Assembly (NCBI GenBank): GCA_930367215.1
Contig: OV884056.1
Location: forward strand, 55,118,308 to 55,182,307
Length of the DNA: 64,000 nt
DNA from: Pollenia angustigena
Lineage: Eukaryota; Arthropoda; Insecta; Diptera; Polleniidae
Direction: 5' to 3'
Of this stretch, positions 46,143 through 57,834 are shown one piece after another. Position numbers and translations under genes: made by a program. The notes under the pieces are model-generated. The model was not told where the DNA came from. It ran no database searches and was given only the letters and a program-made list of their open reading frames with translations. The first letter of the stretch is position 1; the number at the start of each line of letters is the position of its first letter.

Positions 46143-47033
46143 TCGGGTGATTTTTTAGCTATTTTTTTTTTGGCAACACTGGTTTAAACAGCTGAAGCAC
46201 GTTTCGTGTTTTGTTTCACTGTCAAACATCTTCAGTTTGGTCTATAATTTAACCATGAATTGTCTTACAAACGAACAACGCTTGCAAATTATTGAATTTT
46301 ATTATCAAAATCACGCGCTTCTTGTGTTCAGCGACGAACCTCATTTTTGGCTCAATGGGTACGTTAATTAGCAGAATTGTCGATTTTGGAGTTAAGATCA
46401 GCCAGAAGCATTGCAAGGGCTACCAATGCATCCGGAATAAGTCACAGTTTGGTGCGGTTTATGGGCTGGTGGCATCATTGGACCGTACTTCTTCAAAGAT
46501 GATGCGAATCGTGAATGGTGAGCGCTACCGTCTGATGATATCCAACTTTTTTTTGCCCAAAATGCAAGAGCTTGACTTGCATGGCATGTGGTTTCAACAA
46601 GACGGTGCAACACAGCACGCTTAACAATGGACTTATTCAGAGGCGAGTTCGGTGAACATTTTATTTCACGTTCGGGACCGGTCAATTGACCGCCTAGATC
46701 GTGCTATTTAACGCCTTTAGACTATTTTTTGTGGGGCTATGTTAAAGCTCATGTCTATACACACATGCCCGCTTCAATTGACGCATTGGAAGACAATATT
46801 GAAGCATTTATTTATGAGATACCGGCCAAAATGTTTGAAAGAGTATGCCAAAATTGGACTAAGCGGATGGACCATTTGAGGCGCAGTCACGGTCAACAAT
46901 TGGCATGAAATAATCTTCAAAGATTAAATTATATGGACCATACTATCGATTCAAATAAAGATTTCATGCATTTTTCTGAATTTTATGTGTTTTTTTTAAA
47001 AAACTTTCCTATAGCTCTTAAAAAATCACACGA
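46143..47033 (+). pseudogene. Internally deleted mariner-like element with TA duplication
   Basis: The left end TCGGGTGATTTTTTAGCT and inverted right end TCGTGTGATTTTTTAAGAGC are TIRs; TA lies on both sides (46141-46142 and 47034-47035). The remnant starts MNCLTNEQRLQIIEFYYQN at 46255, then jumps into SDEPHFWLNG (first catalytic Asp), MWFQQDGAT (second) and CRLRPLDYF-like remains. Stops and frameshifts break it. About 890 bp versus 1.3 kb for a full element; the helix-turn-helix part and up to the first Asp are gone. Confidence 0.88.
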
Positions 47034-47579
47034 TATAAGCCACGTACATATCGACCCCTAACGTAAGTGCCAAAAATCAAATTTTACGGTAGAAAGTTAT
47101 TTTTATTTTATTTCATATAAAATTGTTCTTGCAATAAAATCGTCACGGTAACTTATGTAACCATAACATTTTCAGAGATGATACAAGTGTTGACAATAAA
47201 GTTAATTATTAAAAAAAAAAAAAAAAATTGAAAAATGATGTCGCTTACGTTATTTTCGCGGTTAGTATATATTATTTCATATAAAACCAGATAACATAAG
47301 TCCGGCGATATTAATGTGTCAATACAATGCGAATTTTTAAGTTATCTTTTGTGAATTAAATTCCTAAGAATGAATCTATTTCCAAACGGTCCTTCCATGA
47401 ATACAACAAACATAAGCGACAATGTAAAGAAGTTTTTACCAAGCTAAATAATCTGCAATTTTAAATCAAAAATCTTCAAATCTGCATTTTGATAATTTTG
47501 GGAATAAACCCTGCAAAATGCAGATAAATCTACAATTCTGGCATCGTTGGGTGTAGTAGTTTTGCCAAGTCAGGTCTAC

Positions 47580-47735
47580 AGTTTACACAGCTGTCTAGTC
47601 TATGTTTAAAACTATAGTTTATAGCCCGAAAAACTAAACTATCATTTAGATTGGACAGCAGTTAAGACTTGTGTCTAGTTCAAAACATAGTCTAGTCTAT
47701 AGTATTATCTAAAATTTAAACTAGAGATAATCTGA
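47580..47735. repeat. Degenerate repeat of CTAGTCTATAGTTWA motifs
   Basis: Motifs such as TGTCTAGTCTATG, AAACTATAGTTTATAG and CATAGTCTAGTCTATAG recur on both strands. The same motif clusters occur at 49660-49760 and 50205-50225 and 50655-50675, so a dispersed repeat is likely. Ends not found. Confidence 0.5.
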
Positions 47736-48222
47736 TTGTGTGTTTTTTTTTTCAGGCAAAAGGGGCCCAAACTTTTTTTGTGAAAACCCTTTAACATAAT
47801 ATAATTTGAAATCTAACAAAATATAGTAACATTTTAGTAAGTTTTTAATTTCGACACCTGTAGTTTTAAAAATAAACAGAATAAATATATTAATTTTAAC
47901 AATAATTTTAATTCAACTACAACTACTAAAATTTATTAACAATATGATTATTTTTGTTAAAAGAAGAAAAAAAAGAACTCTTAACAAGTTTTAATTAAAT
48001 TTTGTTAAGAAAATATTAAATTATAAAGTTATAAGAGACAGAAAGAATCAAATTAGTTTTATTTTGAATTATTTTTACTATATTTTAATAATTTGCAGTT
48101 GAGACACTTTTTTCAAGGTAATAAAGAACGAAAAATTCGAACATTTAAAAAAAATAATAATTGAAACAATTCTTTTTTTCATTAAACAAATAAATCAAAT
48201 ATTATAAAAAAAATATTAATCT

Positions 48223-48347
48223 TACAGCCAATTTCAACAAGTTCAGTTATAATTATCTATTACTTTAACTGCCAGTTAAAAATATGTTTTTTTGACAGTA
48301 GTTAACATAGTTAATTATGTATAACAGATCTTGGTGAAATTGGCAGT
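48223..48347. mobile_element. MITE family ACGGCCAATTTCACC, copy 4
   Basis: Ends ACAGCCAATTTCAACAAG and CTTGGTGAAATTGGCAGT, inner CAGTTAAAAATATG. It lies only about 130 nt downstream of the hinge exon donor at 48479. Confidence 0.85.
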
Positions 48348-48478
48348 TAGTAAAAAAAAATACAGCTTAGACTAAATAACATATTGTGTTGATTTTGTTA
48401 AAAGAAATTAAAACAAGGGCGATTGATCTTTGGAGTTATTATTATTTTCTTAAAATTGTTTAAATTTTCAAAACTTAC

Positions 48479-48642
48479 AAGTTGCTTTGCAATCATCAGT
48501 ACAGTCTTAAGTGAAAATTTACGGTTGCAAATATTGAAGAGATCTTCTAAAGACAGTCCCAATAATTCTAATACCATGGCATTGTAACGGCCACCACATG
48601 TGCCCAAATGATAAACACGGGGTATACCCTCCGGACAATTAT
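48479..48642 (-). CDS. gish: gish hinge exon B ([21 protein letters not shown]...)
   Basis: The acceptor ATCATAG lies before 48642 and the donor CTT|GTAAGT after 48479. After completing Asp (G+AT), it reads [54 protein letters not shown]. Length 164 nt, phase 1 in, 0 out. It encodes strands beta4-beta5, the hinge and helices alphaD-alphaE. The gatekeeper position is Leu (AMVLELLG), whereas exon B' has Met. GGRYN and GLSLEDLFN fit the main Drosophila gish form. Confidence 0.96.
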
Positions 48643-48719
48643 CTATGATGATGATGGTAATCCAATTGTAAATATAACAACACACACAAATATTTAGTAC
48701 AAACATTATCATATACACA

Positions 48720-49812
48720 ACATGTTGTTTTAGTTATCGATATATTTTTCGCATTAAAATTAGTTACACATAGTTTTATTAAAATCATTCATAAATGTAA
48801 ACAATTTATAACAATGCAAAAATATAAAAGGAGAGTAGTGAATGGTTGTGTTTGGGTGTGTAGAATATAACGAGAGAGACAGTGGAAATGTCATATTAAG
48901 CAAGATATAAATTAACATCATTGTAATTATTGTAATAGGTATTTGTTCATTTTTTCGGTGTTGTTTTGTTTATTTTTCATTGACAGTTAAGACCGATGTT
49001 CGTTGACAGATTTAGTTGTTGAACGTTGATTGTTTTTGTTGGATTATAGACAGAGAGAGAGGTATTCATTGATTGGTTGTTTTTTTTTGTAATTATTATT
49101 TTTTTTTTGTTGTAGTTATAGGTGTCAAATAAACAACATGTATGATAATATGATAAGTAAACTAAATATAATATTAATGTTGTTGTTTTTGCTTATAAAT
49201 ACTTTTTTAATTTAAATATTAAATTAGTTGTATATAAATTATTATGACGTCTACAATAATAACAAAGTGTTTGTGTGCAAAAGAAGGAAAAATTTAAGGG
49301 TGAGAACGAAATAAAAACAGTTGTTTGCGTCAAAAAAACTACATAAGTAGTTTATTTAATTTCTTATTAAAAGTGAAAACTAATAACGCTTTTAATTAAA
49401 AATATAGGTAGATGCCTACTTAGATCATATGGCATCGGTTCCTCAAAAGGAGGGCCAACTCAAAACTTTGAAATTTTCAGTAGAGGTTAGAAAAATGGGT
49501 CGATATAACCACTGTATCTTGTTTTCTTGGAAAAAATATTACTTGGAAAATTTGGAGTTGACCTACTTTAAAGGAACCGGTGCGATTTTTCCAAGATTTT
49601 TAATGGATTTTATTAAAAGGAAGGAAAATCTATGGTCTCATGTCTCAAATGCAGCATGTAATTCAGACTGTAGTCTAGCTTATAGTTAAGGCTATAATCT
49701 AGCCCATAGTTAAGACTGCGCTCTAGTCTACAGTAAATACTAAAGTCTAGACTATGGCTGGCTTTATAAAAGCAGTGTTGCAATGAAACACTGAAATTAA
49801 TAGCTTCATAAG
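48720..49812. other. Intron with degenerate CTATAGTTAAGACT repeats at 49660-49760
   Basis: Mostly AT-rich intron. The only structure is the cluster of TATAGTTAAGGCTATAATCT-like motifs near the right end. No gene. Confidence 0.5.
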
Positions 49813-50062
49813 TCCTCGTCCATATTATGAAACATTTGCTGCAAAAACTTTCTTCAATTCTCTTTTGAACTACATTTGTGTCCATAGATTGAAACATTTG
49901 TTTTGCAGCACTTAAGTATTTTGTCTTTCTTTTTCTTCCTCTCAATAACAAACTCACAAAAACTGCTTGTACACGAAACAAAGTACACTTTCCCATTCTG
50001 CTCTCGCCTTCGATCATCAAACTTAAATGTTTCGCAGCAAATGTTTCATAATATGGACGAGA
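49813..50062. mobile_element. MITE with CCTCGTCCATATTATGAAAC ends
   Basis: The left end continues ATTTGCTGC; its inverse GCAGCAAATGTTTCATAATA then TGGACGAG closes the element. About 34-bp TIRs, 250 bp in all. It is inserted in or next to the CTATAGTTAAGACT repeat. Confidence 0.8.
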
Positions 50063-50517
50063 ATCAAACTCCAAAAATTTTCCGTTGACAAAGCTTTGAG
50101 GTCATTATTGAATGGTAACCGTATTCATTGCATAACTGTTGCGAAATTTGTGCATTGTTTTTATTTGTGATGCATTGTCAACGCATTTGTAGTATTTTTT
50201 TTTTTTATTCAGCCTATAGTCTAGTCCCCAAAGAAAGGTCCGTGACAGATTAACAGCGGGCCCGTGAATGAAAATACAAAAAACAAATATTTTTTGAATT
50301 AAAAACTTTTTAATTAAATTTCAAATATACAAAAAATATAAGACCATTTCTTTTATCGTTAAATTCTTCAGAAGTCATAAAATCACGAAAATTTGGCTGA
50401 AAATTCTGCATACTTTTATTTCGCTAAATATTGCTTGATAACTTTTATAACGTTTAGGGTCCTGCGCAAAATAATTTATAATAAAGGGTTCGCAAGGCAT
50501 AAAATACTGTGAAACCT

Positions 50518-50656
50518 CCTGCAGCCGTATTTTGTAATTCGCTAAGCTAAAGCTAATTCTTGATAGCTTAAATGTCTTTAGCGATGACATTGCATTCGTA
50601 GCCAAAAATCGCTTAATCAACTTTATAGATAAGCGAATGACAGAATACGGCTGCGG
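50518..50656. mobile_element. MITE with CTGCAGCCGTATTTTGTAAT ends
   Basis: The right end is GAATACGGCTGCGG; inner TTCGCTAAG / AAGCGAA blocks pair. 139 bp. Directly followed by GTCTAATCTATAGTTAAGAC. Confidence 0.75.
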
Positions 50657-50689
50657 GTCTAATCTATAGTTAAGACACCAATTTGGCAC

Positions 50690-51345
50690 TCGCAAAAAGT
50701 ACAAGTCTGTCATGCTGGCGTTAGTGTCGTGAGTCACGAACGGTAGAACCTCCCACGCCAGAATGGTCTGAACCAAGTAAAAACTAGCCCCTCCCTCGGT
50801 CTATTAGCGTCTGTTTCTCCTAGTTGAAGTGGCTAATAGACAGACTCTCTTTCTGCACCCCGTTTCACAAGACGGCAGAGAATGCGTCCGCTGGCCCTCA
50901 ACGGTAAACTGTTAGGACTTCTGAAGGCTATTGGTCCGGCGAATCCATCAGCGTCTGTCCTCACAGTAAGCAGTCTGCGTCTGTCTTCAATCCGCTACTG
51001 CTTGACTGAAGGCATAAACTGCAAACCCATATCCCCCCCGCCCGAATGACCGAAAATAATTTACAACCAACGTATTCGGTAAAGGGCTTCATAATATCTG
51101 GAAACCCAACTACCAACGTCGTAAGTTTTAAGGCTGTAGGAAATTGTCAGCTACTAAGGCCCCGTCTTGTAAAGTGAAAGCGCCAGGCTCTGATGGACGG
51201 CAAAAAATCATCACAATTAAGCCTACAGACGGTCGTTAACCAAGCTTGATACAGGGTGCTTCGAAACAAGGTACCTCTAAGGCTTCCCAGGATCGGAGGG
51301 GAGAAAATTCTTTCAAAAATGCCGTCAATTATCCCGTGTCGAAAT
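50690..51345. other. GC-richer unidentified block
   Basis: In contrast to the surroundings this 650-bp block is near-balanced in GC and low in homopolymers (for example CGTCTGTTTCTCCTAG, CTCAACGGTAAACTG, CTTCCCAGGATCGGAGGGGA). GCGTCTGT recurs at about 50807, 50951 and 50978. No long frame stays open and no domain is seen. It could be the 5' part or a fragment of a retroelement. Origin unknown. Confidence 0.5.
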
Positions 51346-51348
51346 TCA

Positions 51349-51562
51349 GGGGTCTATCGTATCGGATAAACTATCGAATTTTTTTGCATACGATAGACAC
51401 CGACGTATCCAATAAAAACTCGATAAATGTAATGTCGAGTTACTCTATATCGAAAGCTATTATTTCAATTTTAATACATTTCACTCGATATCGAGTTTTA
51501 TGATACCAAAATAAAAAATTTTGATAAATTATGCTCGATATCGTATGCGGTGACTAGACCCC
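51349..51562. mobile_element. MITE-like element (GGGGTCTA ends, CTCGATATCG repeats)
   Basis: The ends GGGGTCTATCGTATCGG and CATACGATATCGAGCATAAT-type inverse, then TAGACCCC. Internal motifs ATCGAG/CTCGAT recur. 214 bp. Confidence 0.6.
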
Positions 51563-52374
51563 AGATACAATTTCTTTTTTTTATAATTTTGTTTACACAC
51601 AATTGTATTATAAATTAAATGGTTCTCAACCTTTAATTTTTCGCTTAATTTTAGTCATTTTTGTGTTTTTTTTTTTATATGTTTTAAATATATTAAATAA
51701 CATAATTCTAACAACGAAAATACAACAATAAATTTATTATAAAAAAATATCATATTACTTTTTTATTGACAAGTAATAAAATTTTTTTATTATTAAAAAA
51801 AAAATATTAGATTTATTAAAAATACATTTCATTTTCAAAACATTTTTAAAAAGGGGGGAAAATTAATAAAAAAAAAATTATAGAGCACCGACCTCCGTAT
51901 AATAAATATGCTAGAGAAAATCTTTATAAAAATATTTCCTATGAGAAAAAAATTATCATTATAAAAAATGTATTGGTTTCGTATATTTAATTTTATATTT
52001 TGATTTAACAAAGGTGGTGGTAACGGTGCAATTTGAAGAAAACAAGTAGATAAAAAAAGAGGGATAATTATTTGTTTTTATTACGTCAACAAATTAAAGC
52101 TAGATTTTTTTTTTATTTAAAAAAAATTTGTTAGTAACGAACGTTATAAACAATTTTATACACACATACATTTAAAATACAAATAGCCATACATAAAAAT
52201 ATATATATTTAATATCGTATATGCTTATTTAAAAATATATATGTATAATATAATTTGTTTGTGGTTGTCAGTGTTGCCACTTTAGTCTTTTATTGAGCCA
52301 GAAATAATCCTCAGTTATTTTTAAGCCATTTTTTAAGCAAAATTCTTTTTTAAATTTAAAATAAAATATAATTC
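51563..52374. other. Intron, no gene seen
   Basis: Very AT-rich, with (TA)n-like stretches. Nothing recognised. Confidence 0.5.
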
Positions 52375-52518
52375 AGTCTGGGTTCACACTATGAAAGTTT
52401 TCTTTCAGAAAGTCTGAGTTTATAGGTGAGAGAGGAGAAAAGAAAAGCATGTTCTCTTCCCCTCTCACGAATAAACTCAGACTTTCTGAAAGAAAACTTT
52501 CATAGTGTGATCCCAGGC
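52375..52518. mobile_element. Palindromic MITE AGTCTGGGTTCACA, copy 2
   Basis: Ends AGTCTGGGTTCACACTATGA and TCATAGTGTGATCCCAGGC; inner TTTCAGAAAGTCTGAGTTTA pairs exactly with its inverse. High identity to 44032-44173. Confidence 0.9.
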
Positions 52519-52524
52519 ATAGTA

Positions 52525-52994
52525 AAGGCCAGTTTACACGGTAATACAATGTATTACGACTTTGTAGAATCAAAATATTATGAAATTCTCTCCGTGTTAA
52601 AAAGAAAAAAATAAAAATCGCTTGTAAGTATAATTCATGTTTACACGGATGGTACAAGTAAAATCAAAAATAATAACAAAAAAACAGATGGTTGCAGTTT
52701 TAAATTTTTACAAAATCAATATGAAAATTTCCTGAGTTGATTTTAGTTGTTTTTGTAATTGTATAAAAATGCTACCACCTTCGATATACTCTGTTAAAAT
52801 ACACCTTTGGTGTGATGAGAATACATAAGTTTCTAAAATGGTTTAGAAAAAAACCATTTACCGACCGCTTGTCAGATTTTGTATTCGTATTCTCTCTTAC
52901 TCAATACATTTTGCTTTTACATGATAAGATTTTTCTCATTCTACATTATTTTTGCAATGTCGTAATACATTGTATTACCGTGTAAACTGGCCTT
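52525..52994. mobile_element. MITE with AAGGCCAGTTTACACGGTAA ends
   Basis: The TIRs run about 38 bp (continuing TACAATGTATTACGAC). 470 bp; directly next to the previous MITE, with a few bp between. Confidence 0.9.
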
Positions 52995-53293
52995 AAGCAA
53001 ACTCAAAAGTATTTTGATTTTCATCAAATTTCCATCAAACAAAAATCTGAGTTTGATGTTTGGCCATGCCGCTTTATGCTAGGAACACAATTCGCTCGAA
53101 CGTCGTAAAAACGTAATGCGGTAAATTAAAACCTTTTTTTTGAAATTAGAAAATTTATTAAAATTGTTGTTTATTTTTTTTTTCTTTGTTTTATTTTGTT
53201 GTCAAATATTCAATTTAAAAACGCAAAAATAATTTTATTTTAATTTTCGCAAAACGGATTGCAACCGGCTAAAAAAATAAGACATCGTAATAC

Positions 53294-53657
53294 CCCTGCA
53301 AATAAAATTGGACCACCTGATCCATTTTGATACTCCATGGACTAGTCCGATGAAATGCAAGCATGGACCATGTCATTGTTAAAAAGTGTTTGTAGTGAGA
53401 CGACATGTCTTCGTTTTTTAACGACATGCTTTTGTTTTTAAACGACTTCAAAACTAATCCTCTTGAGTATACCACGGAGTAGTTTTAAAACTATTCCTAA
53501 GTGGTCCCAAGGTGGGTTATATGGTCCTCTCCTAGGACATCGTTATGTTAAAGATACCGTGTTTTTTTCATACGTTTGGGTTACTTTTGGACTAGTCCTG
53601 GTCCCTTGTGGGCTACTCTTTACGAGCGTGTTTGGACTGGCCCTATTATTTGCAGGG
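53294..53657. mobile_element. CCCTGCAAATA element, copy 2 (uninterrupted)
   Basis: Ends CCCTGCAAATAAAATTGGAC and the inverse TATTATTTGCAGGG. Shares long stretches with 21480-21990 (CATGTCTTCGTTTTTTAACG, AGTATACCACGG, TTTGGACTAGTC). Confidence 0.85.
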
Positions 53658-53887
53658 ACTCTAAAGGCCCAAATACACTTGTCAAATGCTTATCCAGCAG
53701 GCTAATTTACTCGTGTACGTGTGCTGGACGTAATATTCGCCGTAAAATTTTTTGATTTTCCATTCAGCATCGTCGGTGTGACACATACAAACACATGTTC
53801 ACTAATACTAATAATTACTAATAATTTTACGGCAGGTTTTTTTTTGATTTTATTTCAAAAAAATTGTTTTTTTTTTTTAATCGTAAC

Positions 53888-54083
53888 GGTACACGGAAAG
53901 AATAATTTATTAAATATGGCTTAAGCCAAGAACATTTTGCATGATTCTCGTCCAAGCCAAAAATTACCTATTGTAAATATATTTGGCTTGGTTAGGGCAA
54001 ATTGTTTCGATCAGGGGTGTGATGGTAAAAACAAAATAAGTTAAATTCAAGCAGAATTTAGTAAATAATTCTTTCCGTGTACC
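53888..54083. mobile_element. MITE with GGTACACGGAAAGAATAATT ends
   Basis: GGTACACGGAAAGAATAATT and AATTCTTTCCGTGTACC are inverted. 196 bp, no coding. The sequence after it (ATGATGCAAGTGTTGCCAAT) matches 47175-47200, so it sits in a second dispersed repeat. Confidence 0.85.
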
Positions 54084-54255
54084 TTATGTGACAATGTCAT
54101 TTTAGGAGATGATGCAAGTGTTGCCAATAAGTCATTTATTAAAGCATATTTCAACACGTTTACGTATTTTAAGCAACTACCAGCCATTCAAATCGATCGC
54201 AACGTTTACTTGTCCGCAACATTTACGTATGAGTAATGAGTAGATACGCTTTTAA

Positions 54256-54274
54256 CCCCCCCCCCCCCCCCCCC
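54256..54274 (+). repeat. Poly-C run (19 C)
   Basis: A homopolymer of 19 C in otherwise AT-rich DNA. Confidence 0.95.
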
Positions 54275-55609
54275 TCCTCACGAGAGTTTTTTTCCCTTTT
54301 CCCATTTTCACAATTGAATCTACATCGAAAAAATGGGAGAAGGGAGAAAACTCCCGGGGAATTTGTATTCATAATTGGGCTGATTGTGTTTGTGTATAAA
54401 ATATTACACGTTTTAATTTGACAACGTTTCTACGGCATACACTACTTCGTTTATATGGTGCAATTGTGGTCCTACGGTTATTTTTTTATTTTATATTGAA
54501 TTTTTTAGCCAATTTTTAGCGTTTTTTCTTTCATTCTAAATTAAGCAATTTTTGGTCACGTAAAGTTGGCAACACTGTCAGTATTAGAAGTAGTATTTTA
54601 AATTCAAAGCATTTTAAAGGATTAGAATACAAAAGGACGAGGTTGTTAAGGATTATTCGATTTTTTTTAACGTTTTCTTATCATGATAAGTTTGTTCAAT
54701 TTATTGTTGCTGGTATTTTTATGGTTGTCGGTAGGTTGGTTGGGTTAAGAGTTATTTAGTACAAAAAAGAACAAAATAAATGTGTGTAAGAAAAAAGAAA
54801 GAGTTGTAGCAATAAAGTTTAAATCCTTAAAAAAATATGTTAGTATAACAACAGGACTGGGAAGGAACTTTTGTAAAATTTCAAAATTTTTCAATACTTC
54901 TTTCCATTTTATTTTCAGTATCTGGAATATAAAAATCCTTATTTATTTTCTTTTAACTTTAACTTTTTAACACCCAGAGAACTTTGCACTATTAATACAT
55001 AAATATCAAATGTCGATTGTTTCTGTAACATATACACAATAACCTTAAAGAGAGTTGTCAGATGTGTTTCCGTGTTATCATCCATAACAACACTTACAGT
55101 TATGCCGGCCATACATTACACAAGTGCAGTGCTCAAGCCTGGCACAGCGTTAACAAAACTTCTGATATACACTAAACAAGCAAAGTGTCCCCTTTACATT
55201 AAGCGATTTCTTCGCTGCAACTTTTATTGTTTTTGGTTTAAAGTTGCTTTTGCACTTTCATTGGACAGTTTTTATCGCAGTAACTTGTTTGTGAACAGCA
55301 AAAACAAATGGTAGAGTACTTCCCGCACTTGTATACCCCTTTGAATTCTTCTTTCCCCTATTGACCATAAATTATGTATTGTGGCGATAAATATTGCTTA
55401 ATGTAAAAGGGCACAAACTTTTTATTTTATTTTAAATTTATAAGCAAAGTTAAGTTTCCTCTGTTGCAAACAAGAAGACACCAAACATAAAAAAAATTTG
55501 TTGTAAGAACAGCATTTCCAACACTAAAATGAAAAGAGATGATGAATGTTACGTTTACAACAATCCTTGCTATTTTTTAAGAGGGACCAATAAACAAAAT
55601 CAGCGACTG

Positions 55610-56290
55610 AAAAAAATTCAACCATGGAAAGGAACAAAATTGTTGAAGCCGTTTATGAAAATGGACGTTCAAATCAAAATGCATTTCGTGAACTTTGTGA
55701 TCTTTTGTGGACTCGTTAACAAGCAAAATTTCCGTATTTGGGCAAATGAGAATCCCTCAAGTGATTGTTGAAAAACCGATGCATCAATAAAGAGTGACCG
55801 TCTGGTGCGGTAAATGGGCTGACGGCGTCATCGGGACGTACTCCTTAGAAAATGAGGTCGGCCAAGCAGTTACCGTGAATTGGGTTCGCTATCGCGAGAT
55901 GATAACAGACTTATTGTGGCCAGAAATTAAGGACATGCATCTGGACGATTTGTGGTTCCAACAGGATAGTGCCACACAGCCAACGAAAAATGGCCGTATT
56001 ATCTCACGTCGTGGCGATGTAAATTGGCCGTCACGATCATGTGATTTAACATTGTTTGACTTCTTCCTTTGCGGATATTTAAAAGAAAAAGTATAAATCA
56101 AGAAGCCAAGAGCAATTCAAGAGCTTAAGGATAAAATAATTCGGAACATTAACAAACGATGTTGATCCTCACTTATGTATGTCTTATGCAACCGAAGCAG
56201 TGGCGAGTATTTGGCCGATATACTGTTTCTCTAAAAACTTTTTGTTTTATTTACAATAAACATCGTGCGTTTTAGTTGGACCACCCTTTA
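55610..56290 (+). pseudogene. Internally deleted mariner-like element
   Basis: A broken frame starts MERNKIVEAVYENGRSNQNA near 55624, then passes by deletion and frameshift to NKQNFRIWANENP, RYREMITDLLWPEIKDMHLD, DLWFQQDSAT and CDLTLFDFF. The end TTTTAGTTGGACCACCC (about 56285) is the family's inverted repeat; the left end was not found. The helix-turn-helix region and the first catalytic Asp block are missing. Closest in sequence to the copy at 58000-58866. Confidence 0.85.
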
Positions 56291-56542
56291 TAATCCTCAC
56301 TTTGCAGTGTAAATGAAATATTTTTTATAATGCAAAGAATATAAAATTTAAGCCCAACCATTTTCAAGCAATTCTTTGTTAGGATCAACCTGGCTGTAAT
56401 ACGATCCACACAAAAATGTATGAATTATCCGTTTAAAACTTGTGAGCCGACTACGGATGGCAACACATTTGAAGTTGAGTTGCCAGCAGCGAAATCAGGC
56501 AACGCCACTCATGTTAAAGCATACATTTTTTTTTATTTTAAA

Positions 56543-56840
56543 CTAGCTGACCCGACAGACGTTTCCCTGTCCCAATTGCAACGAATTTGTTTGTGTTCGT
56601 TTTGTGAAGTCGACGTTTAAAGGTTTTCACATATTTTTACAAACATTTGCGTGGTACGTTATACTTATACCGCTCATTACCCAAGGTTTATAGGCAAAAG
56701 TTGGCGCAGAAGTGGACGTGGACAACTTTTCTTTCTCTACAAACCTTATTCGGACTATTACGAATATTTAAAAACAAAAATTGCCAAATCGGTCCAGCCG
56801 TTCTCATGTGATTCGATAACCAAAGATTATATAGATCAAC
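56543..56840 (+). mobile_element. Fragment of the AACTAGCTGACCCG element
   Basis: Starts AACTAGCTGACCCGACAGAC. Ends after GGTCCAGCCGTTCTC near 56808, with a short AT-rich tail. Both termini match the element at 17657-18962, but this copy lacks the repeated unit. Confidence 0.6.
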
Positions 56841-57529
56841 CTCAGGTTGCCATTCGTAATCGACCCATTGGTGTTTTATTTAAACATTGCCTAACTTTTC
56901 TGCTATCCATCCGTCTCAACTGCAAAACGTTTTATGAGCAACGGCTGAACGCCGTTTGAAAGACATTGGACCTTGTGTTCTGTAAAAATATAGTTGCCAT
57001 ATTGTTTAAGGATTTAAACTTTAATATGGCTTTAACTCTTTTCTTTTTTTTTATACCTATTAAATGGAATTATTTAATAACTTTCTATAAATCTTAAAAT
57101 TTCAATTAAAAGTTTTTTTTTTAATTATTGCCTATTTTATTGAAGTTTACTTTTTAAATTTAAAAAATAATAACATTTATTTCATATAAAAAAGTAAACC
57201 TCAAGCTCAATAATATAGACAATAATTTAATAAATAATTGTTGAATAAAATATATTTTTTTTTTAAATGTTAAAATTTATTCAACCAGTTCCTTTAACAT
57301 TTTAAGGTTATAAAATTTCTGTATGTAATTTTTGATACATATTAAAAAAGCATTGAATAAAACTTGGACGTAAAAATAAATAATAAAAAAAAACCATAAA
57401 ATAACTAGTAATTTTTATTATTAATAACAAATTAATAAAACTAATAACAGAAAATTACAATGTTTAATAATACGATAAATACAAATCTAGTTAAAAGAAC
57501 AAAATGAAAACAAAAAATTAAAAACTTAC

Positions 57530-57640
57530 CATGTGATCCTAATAGTTTATAAAACCTATACTCTAAGTGTAGTTGGGGAGCCTTTGACTTCATTGGCTCC
57601 ATTTTTATTGCTACATGTTCATTGTTGTACAGATTTTTGC
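57530..57640 (-). CDS. gish: gish exon: beta3 lysine (VAIK) to alphaC
   Basis: The acceptor TTTCCAG lies before 57640 and the donor G|GTAAGT after 57530. After completing Gly (G+GC), it reads [36 protein letters not shown] plus one base. It holds the ATP-binding Lys in VAIK and the alphaC Glu (EYRFYK). 111 nt, phase 1 at both ends. The last base forms Asp with exon B (AT) or Ala with exon B' (CA). The upstream exon ending GELRL(G) is outside the window. Confidence 0.97.
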
Positions 57641-57834
57641 CTGGAAAATTAAAATAAAAAAAAAAAATATTAATAATAAATGAGAAAAATTTATATGTAA
57701 AAAGAAAGAGACAAACTGTTATACAGTCGGGGTTTTCATTCCAAAAACAAAACATTTACAGCAGACTATTTTAAAACATGAAACATGCTTTTTCTTTTTT
57801 AAGTGAATTTTATTTTTTCAAAATTTCTTCATAC

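Noticed and set aside
54236..54421. Proline-run frame (PPPPPP)
   Set aside because: Produced by the 19-C homopolymer; no further coding support.
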